A stretch of 64,000 bases of DNA from assembly GCA_963576565.1 (NCBI GenBank), contig OY755047.1, forward strand, positions 33,629,351 to 33,693,350. Direction: 5' to 3'. The position numbers and the translations under genes were made by a program. This document shows, piece by piece, positions 1 through 10,400 of the stretch. The notes below the pieces were generated by a model. The model saw only the letters and a list, made by a program, of their open reading frames with translations. It made no database searches and had not been told where the DNA came from. Numbering within the stretch: position 1 is the first letter of the stretch; each line of letters opens with the position of its first letter. The DNA is from Aspidapion aeneum (lineage: Eukaryota; Arthropoda; Insecta; Coleoptera; Brentidae).

Positions 1-381
1 CCCTGCGACAGTTTTCCCTGCAGGTTACAACCTGAACCGTTTCAAAACCAACACACACCAACATTTCCGTGCACTTGCCGCTTCTCGAGCGTGATAGGGA
101 GCTCCTTGCGAGTGCGCATACCCGTAAACAGAAAAAAAAAGCATGTAAAAAATCCAATTTTTTTATTGAGTCGCAAAAGGAAAAAAAATATGTATAAAAA
201 TCATCGTTCGGGGATCTTATTTATGGCCACATACTGTTTTGCGTGAGATCCTTGTTTGTGGGTTCAAGTCCCATCTTCGTACACTGTCGGAATTTTTTTT
301 TTAGTTTTAAGAATACATTTTTGGTGAGACACGGACATTAATTAGTTTGTTTCTTTGGTAAATGAAATGGTTCAGGTTTAA

Positions 382-556
382 CAGTGGCGTACGCAGGAGG
401 GAGGGGGGTTGGAGGCCTAATCTTTCCAAAACCATTAAATAACTTCTCCTAAAGATTGAATTTTTCTGAAAGAAGAAATAAATGGTTTTCCAGGACTTTG
501 CTTTTACTCAAGCCCCCTCTCCCAACCCCCTTGGAAAATTTCTGCATACGCCATTG
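382..556. mobile_element. hAT-like MITE
   Basis: Short non-coding element. The left end reads CAGTGGCGTACGCAG and the right end is an imperfect inverted copy (reverse complement CAATGGCGTATGCAG). G-rich and C-rich tracts lie just inside the ends. CA(G/A)TGGCG termini are typical of non-autonomous hAT elements in insects. The flanking 8-mers are only loosely similar, so the target duplication is not convincing. No coding capacity is seen. Confidence 0.55.
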
Positions 557-918
557 GGCATTAAAAAAAACTAAGTACAAAACTAACGCATGGTAAAAGC
601 CCATGTGATGCGTTTGGAGGTACTGTGAAACGATTTGTTTTACATGAAAATCTCAAACAAACAACAACTGGACACCATTCTTTCACTCCTGGATGATTTA
701 ACTATAGATGCTAAATTTACTTCAAGCTCAGAAAAAAAATTTGTTCGGTTTCTGAAATTATAGAACTCAACTTTTTTAAATATGACAGTAGGTAACTATT
801 AAAAAGTAAATAAACTTTTAAAAAAATTGTGTAGTGACCTTATGAAGAGAGTTTAGATCATAATTTATTGAACAGTGCTCATATAAATAAGCTTTACCTT
901 CTGATAAACCTTAATTTG

Positions 919-1080
919 CAGGGGCGGAACTAGAAACTTTATTTTGGGGGAAAATATCATAATAAATATTTCACAAAACTATTTTGCATAGTGACCAGGA
1001 GGTGTATTCTATGTGTCAAAACTGAGTAAAGTTTTAGATTTGGGGGGGGGGGGGGCAACCCCCTCGTAGATCCACGCCTG
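919..1080. mobile_element. hAT-like MITE with poly-G tract
   Basis: The left end CAGGGGCGGAACTAG and the inverted right end CAGGCGTGGATCTAC form imperfect terminal inverted repeats. A run of 13 or more G residues lies near the right end. It has the same general class of termini as the element at 382..556 but a different sequence, so it is probably another hAT-derived MITE family. The target duplication is too eroded to be sure. Confidence 0.5.
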
Positions 1081-2635
1081 TGAATTGTGATGCAATTTAA
1101 CATCACTAAAAATATTAAAATAACAAAAAAATGTGTAGTGACCTGAAGGATTACAGACCCAGATTTTTTATTCTTGTTTTTAAAAGTATATGATACAGTG
1201 AAAAATTTACCCTACTTGATTACCACCAGCACCCCGATAGACGGTCATTTGTGATGCTGAAGTTGGGGGATTCCCAGACATTCTTAACTTCTTCGTGGAA
1301 CTCCAAGGTAACGTCTACTTTTTAAATATGTTTTATATCAGGAAGATATAGTCCTTGAGTATAGCTTTCCAACACTGTATCAAAAATTTACAAAACATTT
1401 CATTCGTACCCCAAAAAAATATGAAAACTTCGAAAATTTCTGCGTTTTTTGGATATTTTCTAAATTGCTCTAATTAAGCCAGTATAAAAGATTTTGCTAT
1501 ACATCACATTTTTTTGAAAACTACTTTTATGCATGTTTTCAGAATTATAGGTTAATTTTTTGTAGGTTCAGTTTACTATGAGCATATTTTTTTTTAAGTC
1601 CCATTTTGCCCGTTTTTAGACTTTTCAAATGCGTGTACAAATGCGTGTAAAATTGTGCAAAAGTGGTTAAGCATAAGCTGTTTCATTTAGTAAGCATGAT
1701 TAAAGAAAAACATTAAATGTCACGGCAACACTTTTTTTGTAAATTGGATGACTTGGCGTGGAATTGCTCATTATAGAGTTTTTAGTCTTCGAACGACCTC
1801 AATAATTTTCCGCCACGTGATGTGGACCAGACGCGATATGACCACCCGCAGCGTATATGAAGCGGAGCTGCCCGCCGCCTCATGAAAACCCAAAATTTAG
1901 CGAATCCTAATGCCAAGTTTATGCAGATTTTTTTTTTTTATATTTTATTATTTCTTTCTATATTGATAAAAGCATTCCAGTAAAACAAAAAACTAAGGGT
2001 TTTATGCTTTAAATTATGTAAGGCCAGCGTGGACTGCTGATGCACACAAATTTATCACGTTTTCAATCGCCTCACCTAATCATGCAGTCAAGCGCGTGAG
2101 TCACAGAAGAGTTCGGTTCAGTCCGCTAGGGCATGGAATAAATAACATATCAAGTTATTTCTTCGATGGCTTGGGCCAATATGTTATGGCGCGAGTTGCG
2201 AATGACGATTTAGTTTATTTATTCATTTCCTGTTGTTGGGTCCTTTTTATCTAGGGATTTATAGAAACAACACAAAGTTTAAGTAGCAGAGGGCAAAAAA
2301 GCTTGAAATAATTTAAAATTTACTTTCCTCATCTGACGAGCCACCACTGTCTCTAAGTATTATTAGGAAGACTAAACGCAACATGCCAAAATTATGGACT
2401 GAAGGTAAATCTTAGGGAAATTAATTTTATGATTGTAACAAGGAATTCAACATCGAAATCGATAATATACCAACAGAAACAATTCTAGAGTCATCATAGC
2501 ATCATAAGCAATCACTTGGTATCGAGTATGATTATCATCTATTCATCATTGTTGCAGTCTGTCGTGCCATGTTTAATGTCTATTAATTATTAAAATACAA
2601 GATAAGCCAATTCTAGAGGCGCACATTATTACGCA
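1081..2635. other. AT-rich non-coding stretch, no gene seen
   Basis: No long open frame, splice-supported exon or RNA gene could be supported. The patch near 1790..1900 is more GC-rich but carries no recognisable coding signature. Confidence 0.5.
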
Positions 2636-3010
2636 GTCCTGGCATACCCAGTCTCCAGCTAAAACTTGACCGTTGCTCTCTCGATTTTCTGATTCCTTTC
2701 GGCAGTCTTTCTTCTGCATCTCGAGGGTCTCCCGCTCCTGTTCAAATCTTTGTGATCCTTTATGGACCAGGCGGCACTAGGCCAGAGTCTTGAGGTTGTT
2801 GGTGTCTATCTGGGATTTTATCATTTTGTTCTTGAGGACGTCCTTGTATCTTTTTAGTTGTCCTCTCCGATTCCTTCTTTCCTCCTTCAATTTTCTATAG
2901 AATATCTGCTTTGGAAAACGTGACTCGGGCATTCGAATAACGTGACCTGTCCAAAAACATTCAACTAAAGGTAGACCCCGTATAGAAATCCTAAACTTCA
3001 TCAGACACAA
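2636..3010 (-). pseudogene. RTE-type LINE fragment (C-terminus)
   Basis: On the minus strand the conceptual protein contains the motif FWTGHVIRMPESR followed by a basic segment, then, after one in-frame stop (about 2775), VHKGSQRFEQERETLE and a Trp-x-Cys/Cys ending. This order matches the C-terminal tail of RTE/BovB-group non-LTR retrotransposons, where a W-x-GH-x-R-M motif and a zinc-knuckle-like end follow the reverse transcriptase. The reverse transcriptase itself is absent and the frame is broken, so this is a dead fragment. It belongs to a different family from the LINE at 60775..63975, whose tail differs. Confidence 0.7.
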
Positions 3011-4045
3011 AAAGTATTATACTGGGGATTTCTTTCAAATTCGCAACAATGTTGCCAGTACTTTTATAACTTGTAATTTTGATGTAGGTACATAAGTAAA
3101 ATGGTACTAATAAAAATCAAAAGAATATTTTGTTTTTGAATTCGGCTTACGTTTTGGATTGCTATACATGTACCTGTAATAGAATATGTTTACCATCCTA
3201 TGTGAGAAAAGGATTGTTTCATATGCACATATGTATATAAATATTTGAAAAAAAGTTTTTTTTTAAGTTAGAATATGTTATCCAATAACCAATCGGTAAA
3301 TTTTTGTTTACATAGGTACCTAAACTTAACAAAAATCATAAAACATTTGCTTTTAAGTCCCTGTTTTTATAGACCTATCTGGCGGTTTAAATCCTTATCT
3401 ATTTTGAATTAAAAGGAAAGTATAAATTAGAAATAATCAGCTAAAGTTGGTTTTTTTCGAAGATTGTTGATTGTCGATTTTTATAGAACGTACAACGATT
3501 AGCACAAAATTGCAATTTTTGTGCAGTCAACCAAATTGAGCTTGTTTTTTGCAGGAACACAAAATAACTAGCGGCGATATCCTGTAATGCAAACCATTTT
3601 TTTAAATGCACATGCGCACCTCTCTCTTTCTGATCACATAAAATTATCTTCCTCTTACTAACTTCACACATGCTCGACCACAGCTGAGAGGGAGATATTT
3701 TATGTGAGAAGAAAAAGTACGGTAGCGAAAGCGCAGTTTCAAATATTGATTTGGTTTTCGGTTTTCTGAAAAAAACGGGACTCCATTTAAGTGTGAAAAA
3801 CGTTCAACTAAAAGTAAGTTTAATTAAATTTCTTTGGTGTGAGGTTAGAGTTCATAAATAGTTTATTAGTTTTGTATTCCCAGGTGGTATTTAAAAAGTT
3901 ATTAAACCAGATGACTAAACTGCACTTTTAACTATTAATTATTGTTCTCACTACAAATGTTTTCGGTATAAAAATAACTCTTACTTTTAGTCCAAATAAA
4001 TTTAAGTTAAATGTTTTGATCACGAAAGTTAAAAAACCTTTTCTT

Positions 4046-4046
<1 letters not shown>
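3011..4046. other. AT-rich non-coding stretch, no gene seen
   Basis: Short open frames here show no recognisable family motif, codon bias or splice context. Nothing could be annotated. Confidence 0.5.

Positions 4047-4050
<4 letters not shown>

Positions 4051-4109
<59 letters not shown>
4051..4109. repeat. (TA)n microsatellite
   Basis: An uninterrupted run of about 29 TA dinucleotides, seen directly. Confidence 0.97.
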
Positions 4110-4111
<2 letters not shown>

Positions 4112-4229
4112 ATAGCTTAAAAAAATTAGTCTACAAAACTCCCCTCACCCGAATGAGCGTTACATAGCCGAGTCTGACGGCTCAGTTCAATTCAGTACCC
4201 ACAAAAACTACTAAACGCGCCTAAAGAAG

Positions 4230-5040
4230 TTTACACTTCAAAAATTCCTTTACAATTTTTCTTAAAGGTTATAGCTCTAGACTTACGTGTATAGAAGATA
4301 GAGGGCACCAAAATTAACAAAAATCAGTTTTTTGCATTTTACGCAAAAACGGTAAGTCGTAGGTCCACAACAACATGTTTAGAAGGTAGATGGCAGCTAA
4401 GTTGTCAAAAATTGTGTTTTTTTTAGTCGTAGAAAGAAACTTTATAAACATAAAATGTTAAAGGACACAATTTTCTACATTCTTTCCTTTTGGGCCACAG
4501 GTTTACAACTACGTGTAGAACATATAGGGCGCCAAATTTGCAAAAATTATTATTTTATTTTATGCAAAAACGGTAGGTCCTAGAAAAACACACTATAGAC
4601 AAGAAATCTCCAGGACGCCATTCTCTACAATTCACCTATGTGAGTCATAGCTCTATGACTTATGGTTTTTGCGTAAAACGCAAAAAAGTATATAATGGGC
4701 TTTTTCGGCACCCTCTGTCTTCTACACATGTGGTTGTAGAGCTGTAAATTGTCATTGTCGCATTGTAGAGAATTGTGGCTTGATCATTTTATGTCAATAA
4801 TGTTTTTTTTTATGACTTACCGTTTTTGCATAAATTGCAAAAAACATAATTTTTTGAAATTTTCTTCTAAACGTGCGGTTGTAGACCTATAGACCATGGA
4901 GACCGATTGTAGGTAATCCTATGGGTAATATTTGTCATACATTAAATTTTGCCCTACGACTTATCGTTCTCGCGTAAAATGCAAAAAACTGATTTTTCTT
5001 CGCTATTTTTCAGAAAAAAAATTAATAGCGGCAGCCATAT
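4230..5040. repeat. Fold-back repeat with about 180-bp subunits
   Basis: The left half (about 4230..4600) contains two diverged copies of a unit whose core reads GCAAAAACGGTA and which includes a TAGAAGRTAGA-like segment. The right half (about 4660..5030) carries three diverged copies of the same unit in reverse orientation (core TACCGTTTTTGCATAAA). The whole forms a degenerate fold-back. Its right edge lies about 100 bp before the THAP start codon. No clear terminal repeat or target duplication was identified. Confidence 0.6.
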
Positions 5041-5139
5041 AGACCAAACGTCACCCTTGGATCATTTATCGTTGCCTTTGAGAGGTTATCCGAATAAACG
5101 TGCGTTTTCGTTGTTTTTTGCAACTAAATAACTTTAAAA

Positions 5140-5715
5140 ATGCCTAAGAAGTGCATTCTGTGTGACAAAAGTGACGAGAAGTGGCTGGATTTATCATTTC
5201 ACCGGTAAGTTTGAATCTCTTCCAGAAACCGTCATATTGTTTACGATTTGGTAAGACAGTGGTGTGGTTTATAACTTTTTTTACAAAATATTAGTGATTT
5301 ATTTTACAAAGAAGTTTTAAGAAACATTATTTATTGTTGCAAATTCCCTTATTTTCCCACCTCTAGTGTTTGGGTTTTTTTGGAAAAGTTTCTTAATTTA
5401 TTCTGGCAATAATATATAACTCTAAAAAATATATTTCTTATGTAAACAACCATTTTCACTCTGTGATGTTATGTTATGTCATGCTACTGTACAGTTATTA
5501 AACATTTTAAAAATATTCAAATTTATAAGTTTACTAGGTTCCCCACTAATCCAAACAAGAGAGAGCTTTGGAGGGAGATTATTGGCCTTAATAAGGAAAA
5601 AATTCTGTCAAAATGGGCATGTCTTTGTTCTGACCACTTTGATCCTCGGTATGGTCGTTTAGCACCTAGTAGGCACTATCTTGTACCAAATACCTTGCCC
5701 AAGGTCAGGTGTTAA
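5140..5715 (+). CDS. THAP-domain zinc-finger protein, two exons (join 5140..5204, 5538..5715)
   Basis: THAP domains are C2CH zinc fingers that bind specific DNA sites; they occur in transcription factors, chromatin proteins and P-element transposases. Exon 1 starts at ATG 5140 and ends at 5204 with donor GTAAGT. Exon 2 begins at 5538 after a TTTACTAG acceptor, giving a 333-bp intron. The joined frame is open for 80 codons to TAA 5713..5715. Seen in it: MPKKCILC at the N-terminus (Cys5, Cys8), Trp33, the LCSDHF block (Cys52-x2-His55) and a LVPNTLP segment equivalent to the family AVPTIF box. A THAP domain is about 90 residues, so this is a THAP-only protein if the TAA is used. AAG|GTCAGG at 5703 could instead be a weak donor to further exons, none of which were found. 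Nearby sequence is repetitive, so it could be a remnant of a THAP transposase. Confidence 0.8.
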
Positions 5716-6032
5716 ATACCAGTTCAAATTAAGAAAACTACTTACTACTAGTGGTTAGTAGTTAAATATTCAACTATCTTTTTTTAATATAAAGTATATA
5801 TAATATATTATCACTGGTTGTTTTTTATGTTCGATCATCATGTAATGATGTAAAAAAGTAGTTAGAATTAACAAATATAACTATAAGAAGAAAAAAGGTA
5901 GTACCTAGTTTAAACTTCCTTTTCACCTACTTACTGCATAGTCCCTGGTGATTAATTAAAAGAGAGCCTTGAGTCAAATGGTTTAAAATATTGTTCTTAA
6001 TTCTTATATTGGCCAAATTTAATAATGTTTGT
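5716..6032. other. AT-rich stretch 3' of the THAP exons
   Basis: No continuation exon of the THAP gene and no other gene could be recognised. Confidence 0.45.
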
Positions 6033-6658
6033 ATATACAGGGTGTCCCATAACTTAGGGGCCATAGGCCAACAAGTGATAGAGGAGGTCATGTCTGATCA
6101 AAAACTTTTTTTTAACTTTTGTGATAATAACTTTTAAAAAAAACGCAGTAAAAATATAAAATTGCGTAGTCTTGTATAAGAACAAAAGCAGTAAATTAAA
6201 ATTAATTTAAAAAAATTAATTTGAAAAAAGTTAGTCAGTCAATTTTTTTAGAAAATACAATTTTTTTGGTATGAACTTTTATGAATGCCATATTAAATGC
6301 AATGTTTTTTAAATATTTTTTGTTAATAAAAACAAGTCTCTAGCGAGACATAATAATGAAATATTATTGATATTTTTTAAAAGAGAAAGCAAAAATTAAT
6401 TTTAAAAAAATTATTATTTTTTATACATTTTCGAGGTTATTTTGACAGCCCGTACCTTCTCCACTTATTAGCTGAGTATTCAGCTGGCTGTGACAGATTT
6501 TTTTTTGTATAACCCGTTTTCACCCACTCCTCTTTAAAAATCCTATATCTTAAAAACAGATGAATGTTGACCCCATGTTATATCAACTTTTTTCTTGGAA
6601 ATAACCTCCTCTATCACCTGCTGCACTATGGCGCCTAAGTTATGGGACACCCTGTATA
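6033..6658. mobile_element. TA-type MITE, copy 1
   Basis: The left end TACAGGGTGTCCCATAACTT and the inverted right end AAGTTATGGGACACCCTGTA form near-perfect terminal inverted repeats of about 30 bp, flanked by TA on both sides. The body is AT-rich and non-coding. A second, diverged copy lies at 20125..20818. The TA target site is consistent with a non-autonomous Tc1/mariner-group element; the superfamily is inferred. Confidence 0.8.
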
Positions 6659-6812
6659 ATAATCACTTAATTATAAATAATATTTTTTCATTTTTATTTT
6701 ATTTGGTAAATAAAAATTAAATAGATTTTTTTATGGAAATCAAAAGTATTTTGTTGATAAAACTGAATAAGTCATATTTTTTAACATTTGCAAATGTAAA
6801 AAAACACAGACT

Positions 6813-6817
6813 CATAC
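6813..6817. repeat. Target-site duplication of the BEL element, left copy
   Basis: CATAC immediately before the left LTR matches CATAC at 13910..13914 immediately after the right LTR. Five-bp duplications are usual for BEL/Pao elements. Confidence 0.9.
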
Positions 6818-7230
6818 TGTGCGTGCAAGGGCTGAAAAATAACGGAATTTCCTTCGATAGGTCGCCGGTATTGGCTTCACAAGCACATTTAAAATTAAAT
6901 GTCGGTATTGACGATTGAAAATGGAAAGTTACGATACATATGGAATTTTATATGAAAAGGCACCTACCTCGGACTCTCTTGCAGCTCCAGTCGACGTTTA
7001 AACGTCCAGTTTTTTCACCTCAAATTCACTTTTTTCGGGAACGTGATTTTGCTAGTGTCTTGTTGTGACGGTGGTTCTTTGCGCACTCATTGCGGCGCTG
7101 CTTCTCTTCCACGTGTCCGGTGCCGTGAAACCCCATATGCATATTTTAGAGCGCGAAAATTTAAATTATTTTAAACGCGCAGAAAAGGAAAAGAAAATGA
7201 AAATTAGGAAATTTCTTGCTTGCACCAACA
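6818..7230 (-). repeat. 3' LTR of the BEL/Pao element
   Basis: 413 bp, TG...CA ends; matches 13497..13909 across its full length by eye. The plus-strand signal-peptide-like open frame that begins near 7065 occurs in both LTRs, uses GTG as start and runs antisense to the element, so it is not called as a gene. Confidence 0.93.
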
Positions 7231-7432
7231 TTTTCCGGCCGCCAAAACACGTGTGTTTTTACTTAGTTAAGAAAAGGAAAGGAAAGAAAAATTAAATAGT
7301 ATTCGCCTATTAGCAATTAAACGATACAATTTAACATTAACCCAAATATGCATTAGATAATGCATGTAAATTAAAATTGAAAGAAAAGAAAAAATACTTA
7401 GAAAAAATTAAGAAAAAAAAGAAAATTTTGCC

Positions 7433-10400
7433 TTATGCGTCGGGCATAGGCAAAGGACATAGTTTCACTACTGGTCGACGATATGTTCCTGTAGCTGTTT
7501 TAACGGTCACAACACGAATATGACCGTCTGAGCCAGGGTGTACGTCGACAATTCGCCCAACAGCCCATTGCAATGGCGGTTTTTGTTCATTCTTTACCAC
7601 GACTAAAGTATTTAGTTTAATATTGTTAGAAGCCTCTGTCCATTTAGAACGCTGTTGCAAGGTGTTTAGGTACTCCAAGTTCCAGCGTTTCCAAAAATCG
7701 GACTGGAGCCTTTGCACCAGCTGCCAGCGGGACAGGGTGTTCAACTTGGAATCAGAAAAATCGGGCTCTGGTACGGAATTCAACGGTTCCAGGGTAAGAA
7801 AATGACCAGGGGTCAGTGGAAGAAAGTCATTCGGATCCATACTTTGGGCATACAGAGGCCGGCTGTTTAGTATGGATTCGACCTGACACAAAAAAGTAAA
7901 AAACTCTTCATAGGTTAACCGTTGCTCACCTATTACACGTTTTAAATTTGCCTTGGTGGATTTAACTCCTGCCTCAGCTAGTCCGTTTAGGTGCGGACTA
8001 CCAGGACTTGAAAAATGCCAGGTAATTTTTAGACTGTGACATGCTTCCTGGGAGTACTGTTTGAGTAAACGATCAGCTCCCAAGAACGCGCTACCACAAT
8101 CTGAGTAAATGTCAGAGATTCTTCCTCTTCTTGCCACAAATCTCTTAAAAGCCGCAAGAAAGGTAGGGGTGGAAATATCGGAGGTAAGTTCTAGGTGAAC
8201 TGCCTTTGTTGCGGAGCAGACTAAGACAAGAATATAACCTTTGGATACCTTTGCACCTCGGTACTTTCCCATTGTAATTGGAAAGGGACCACAATAATCT
8301 ATGGCAACATGTGAAAATGCCTTTACTTGAGAGATGCGTTGAGCAGGCAAGTTGCCCATGATTTGTACGGAAGGTTTAGGATTTAATCGATAGCATAAAA
8401 TGCAATGAGAAGTTACGCTCTCGATTGCATAGCGAGGGGAAAGGATCCAAAATTGTTGTCTCAAGAGGTAATGCAACGTTTTTTGACCGGGATGACAGTA
8501 CCTTTTGTGAGTGTACTCAATGACAAGTTGAGTAAGACGGTGAGAACGTGGTAAAAGTAAAGGGTGTTTTGCTGAATAAGAGAGTTCGGAAGAATGTGGT
8601 AATCGACCCCCCACTCTTAAGCAGCCTTGTGTATCTAGAAAAAGTGAAAGTTTACGAAATTGTTTAGGAAGTAGCTTTGCGTCATTCAAACGTGAAATGA
8701 GATCAGCAAAGATGGAACGTTGAACATGCCGAACGAGAACAATAAGAGAATGTTGAAGTTCTACTTCGGTAATATTTTCGTTAGGATATTTAGATTTCTT
8801 TTCGGTAAGGCGAAAAATATAGGAAATTATGCGTTGAATTTTCTCTAGGGAAGAGTAACGAGAAAGAAAAGTATCAAGCATGTGTGGTTCAACTGTGCAT
8901 GTTTGAAATACTGATTTTCGTTCTTCCAGAATAACCTCGTTTTCCGGAGGGTCTGGACAGCGAAAATCATCAGGCCAGCTCTCTTTTGGTAGCCTAAGAA
9001 AACAAGGACCTTCCCAATACAAGTCATGTTTGACAAGTTGATTAGGCATAAGACCGCGCGAAGCACAGTCGGCTGGATTTAGCGCTGATGGAATATATTT
9101 CCAGGCCGTAGGAGAAATGGTTTCTTGAATGTGACAGATACGGTTTGCCACAAACGTTTTAAACCTGTGAGGTGAAGCCGCCAACCAGCATAGAACCACT
9201 TGGGAATCACACCATGCACAGATTTGGTTGAAGTTAAGAATATCTGAATAAGTGTTTTGAATAAAGGAAATTAGGTCGCAAAGTAAAGTGGCACCAAGAA
9301 GCTCCAGTCGCGGAAGACTGACTGTTTTCACTGGTGCGACCTTAGATTTGGCCATTACAAGAAAGGTATGGATTTCTCCGGATACTGACTCCATTCTGAA
9401 ATAGACCGTAGCCGCGTAACCTATCATAGAGGCGTCTGAAAAGCCGTGAAGTTCAATGCTACGTGGTTGATCAATGGAAAGGCGTCTAGGTAAATGAATA
9501 TTTGAAAGATTTGGAAGTTCGGTTCGAAATTGATTCCAAACATTTACGATATGCGGAGGAGGCTGAGAATCCCAGTCCAGCTTCTCCTTCCACAGATCTT
9601 GCATGAGATGCTTAGCAAGTAAAGAAACGGGAGAACAGAAACCTAAGGGATCAAAAATTTTCATGATTTGAGATAAGATACCTCGCTTGGTGCATGGTTT
9701 ATCTTCTGGTACGACCAAGTAGGTAAACGAATCTGAGATAGGATTCCATTGGAGACCTAATATTTTTACAAAATTAGGTTCGGATTTGTCGAAACGAATG
9801 GACATTTGTGTTTCTGATTCTGAGAATGAGGAGAGAAGTTCCGGACTGTTGCTCGCCCATTTTTTAAGTTCAAACCCTCCTAGGCGCAACAGGGAGATTA
9901 ACTCCGACTGAAGTTCTTTGGCAGAGGCCACAGAATCCTGCCCAGTGAGCACGTCGTCGACGTAAATGTCTTTAAGAAGCACCTTGGAAGCATTAGGATA
10001 CCTTTCAGACTCAAGTTTAGCTAGTTCTTGTATAGTACGAATAGCTAAGTAAGGTGATGACTTAAGTCCATAAACAACTGTTCTTAAGGAGTAGGTTTGG
10101 ACAGGATCATCCTCAGAAAATCTCCATAGAATATTTTGATAACGCGTGTGTTCAGGAATAATTAAAATCTGTCGGAACATTTTTACTATGTCAGTAACAA
10201 AGGCTACAGCATGAATTCGAAAATTAAGTAAAATTTCACGGACATCATTTTGCAGTTTAGGACCTGCGCACAACGTCTCGTTGAGTGAGACACCTCTGGG
10301 ACTACGTTGAGACCCATCAAAGACCACTCTTATCTTCCCAGTGTTCCAGACACTGTGATGAGGGATAAAGTAGGAATTATCCAAGACATCTTTAGATATA

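Noticed and set aside
1..112. Open plus-strand frame at the left edge
   Set aside because: Short, runs off the window, and has no recognisable family motif.
205..285. tRNA-like B box (GGTTCAAGTCC) on the plus strand
   Set aside because: The T-arm can pair, but no matching acceptor stem, D arm or anticodon arm could be built.
7065..7295. Signal-peptide-like frame in the BEL LTR (also at 13744..13944)
   Set aside because: GTG start, antisense to the element, lies in both LTRs and has no support beyond being open.
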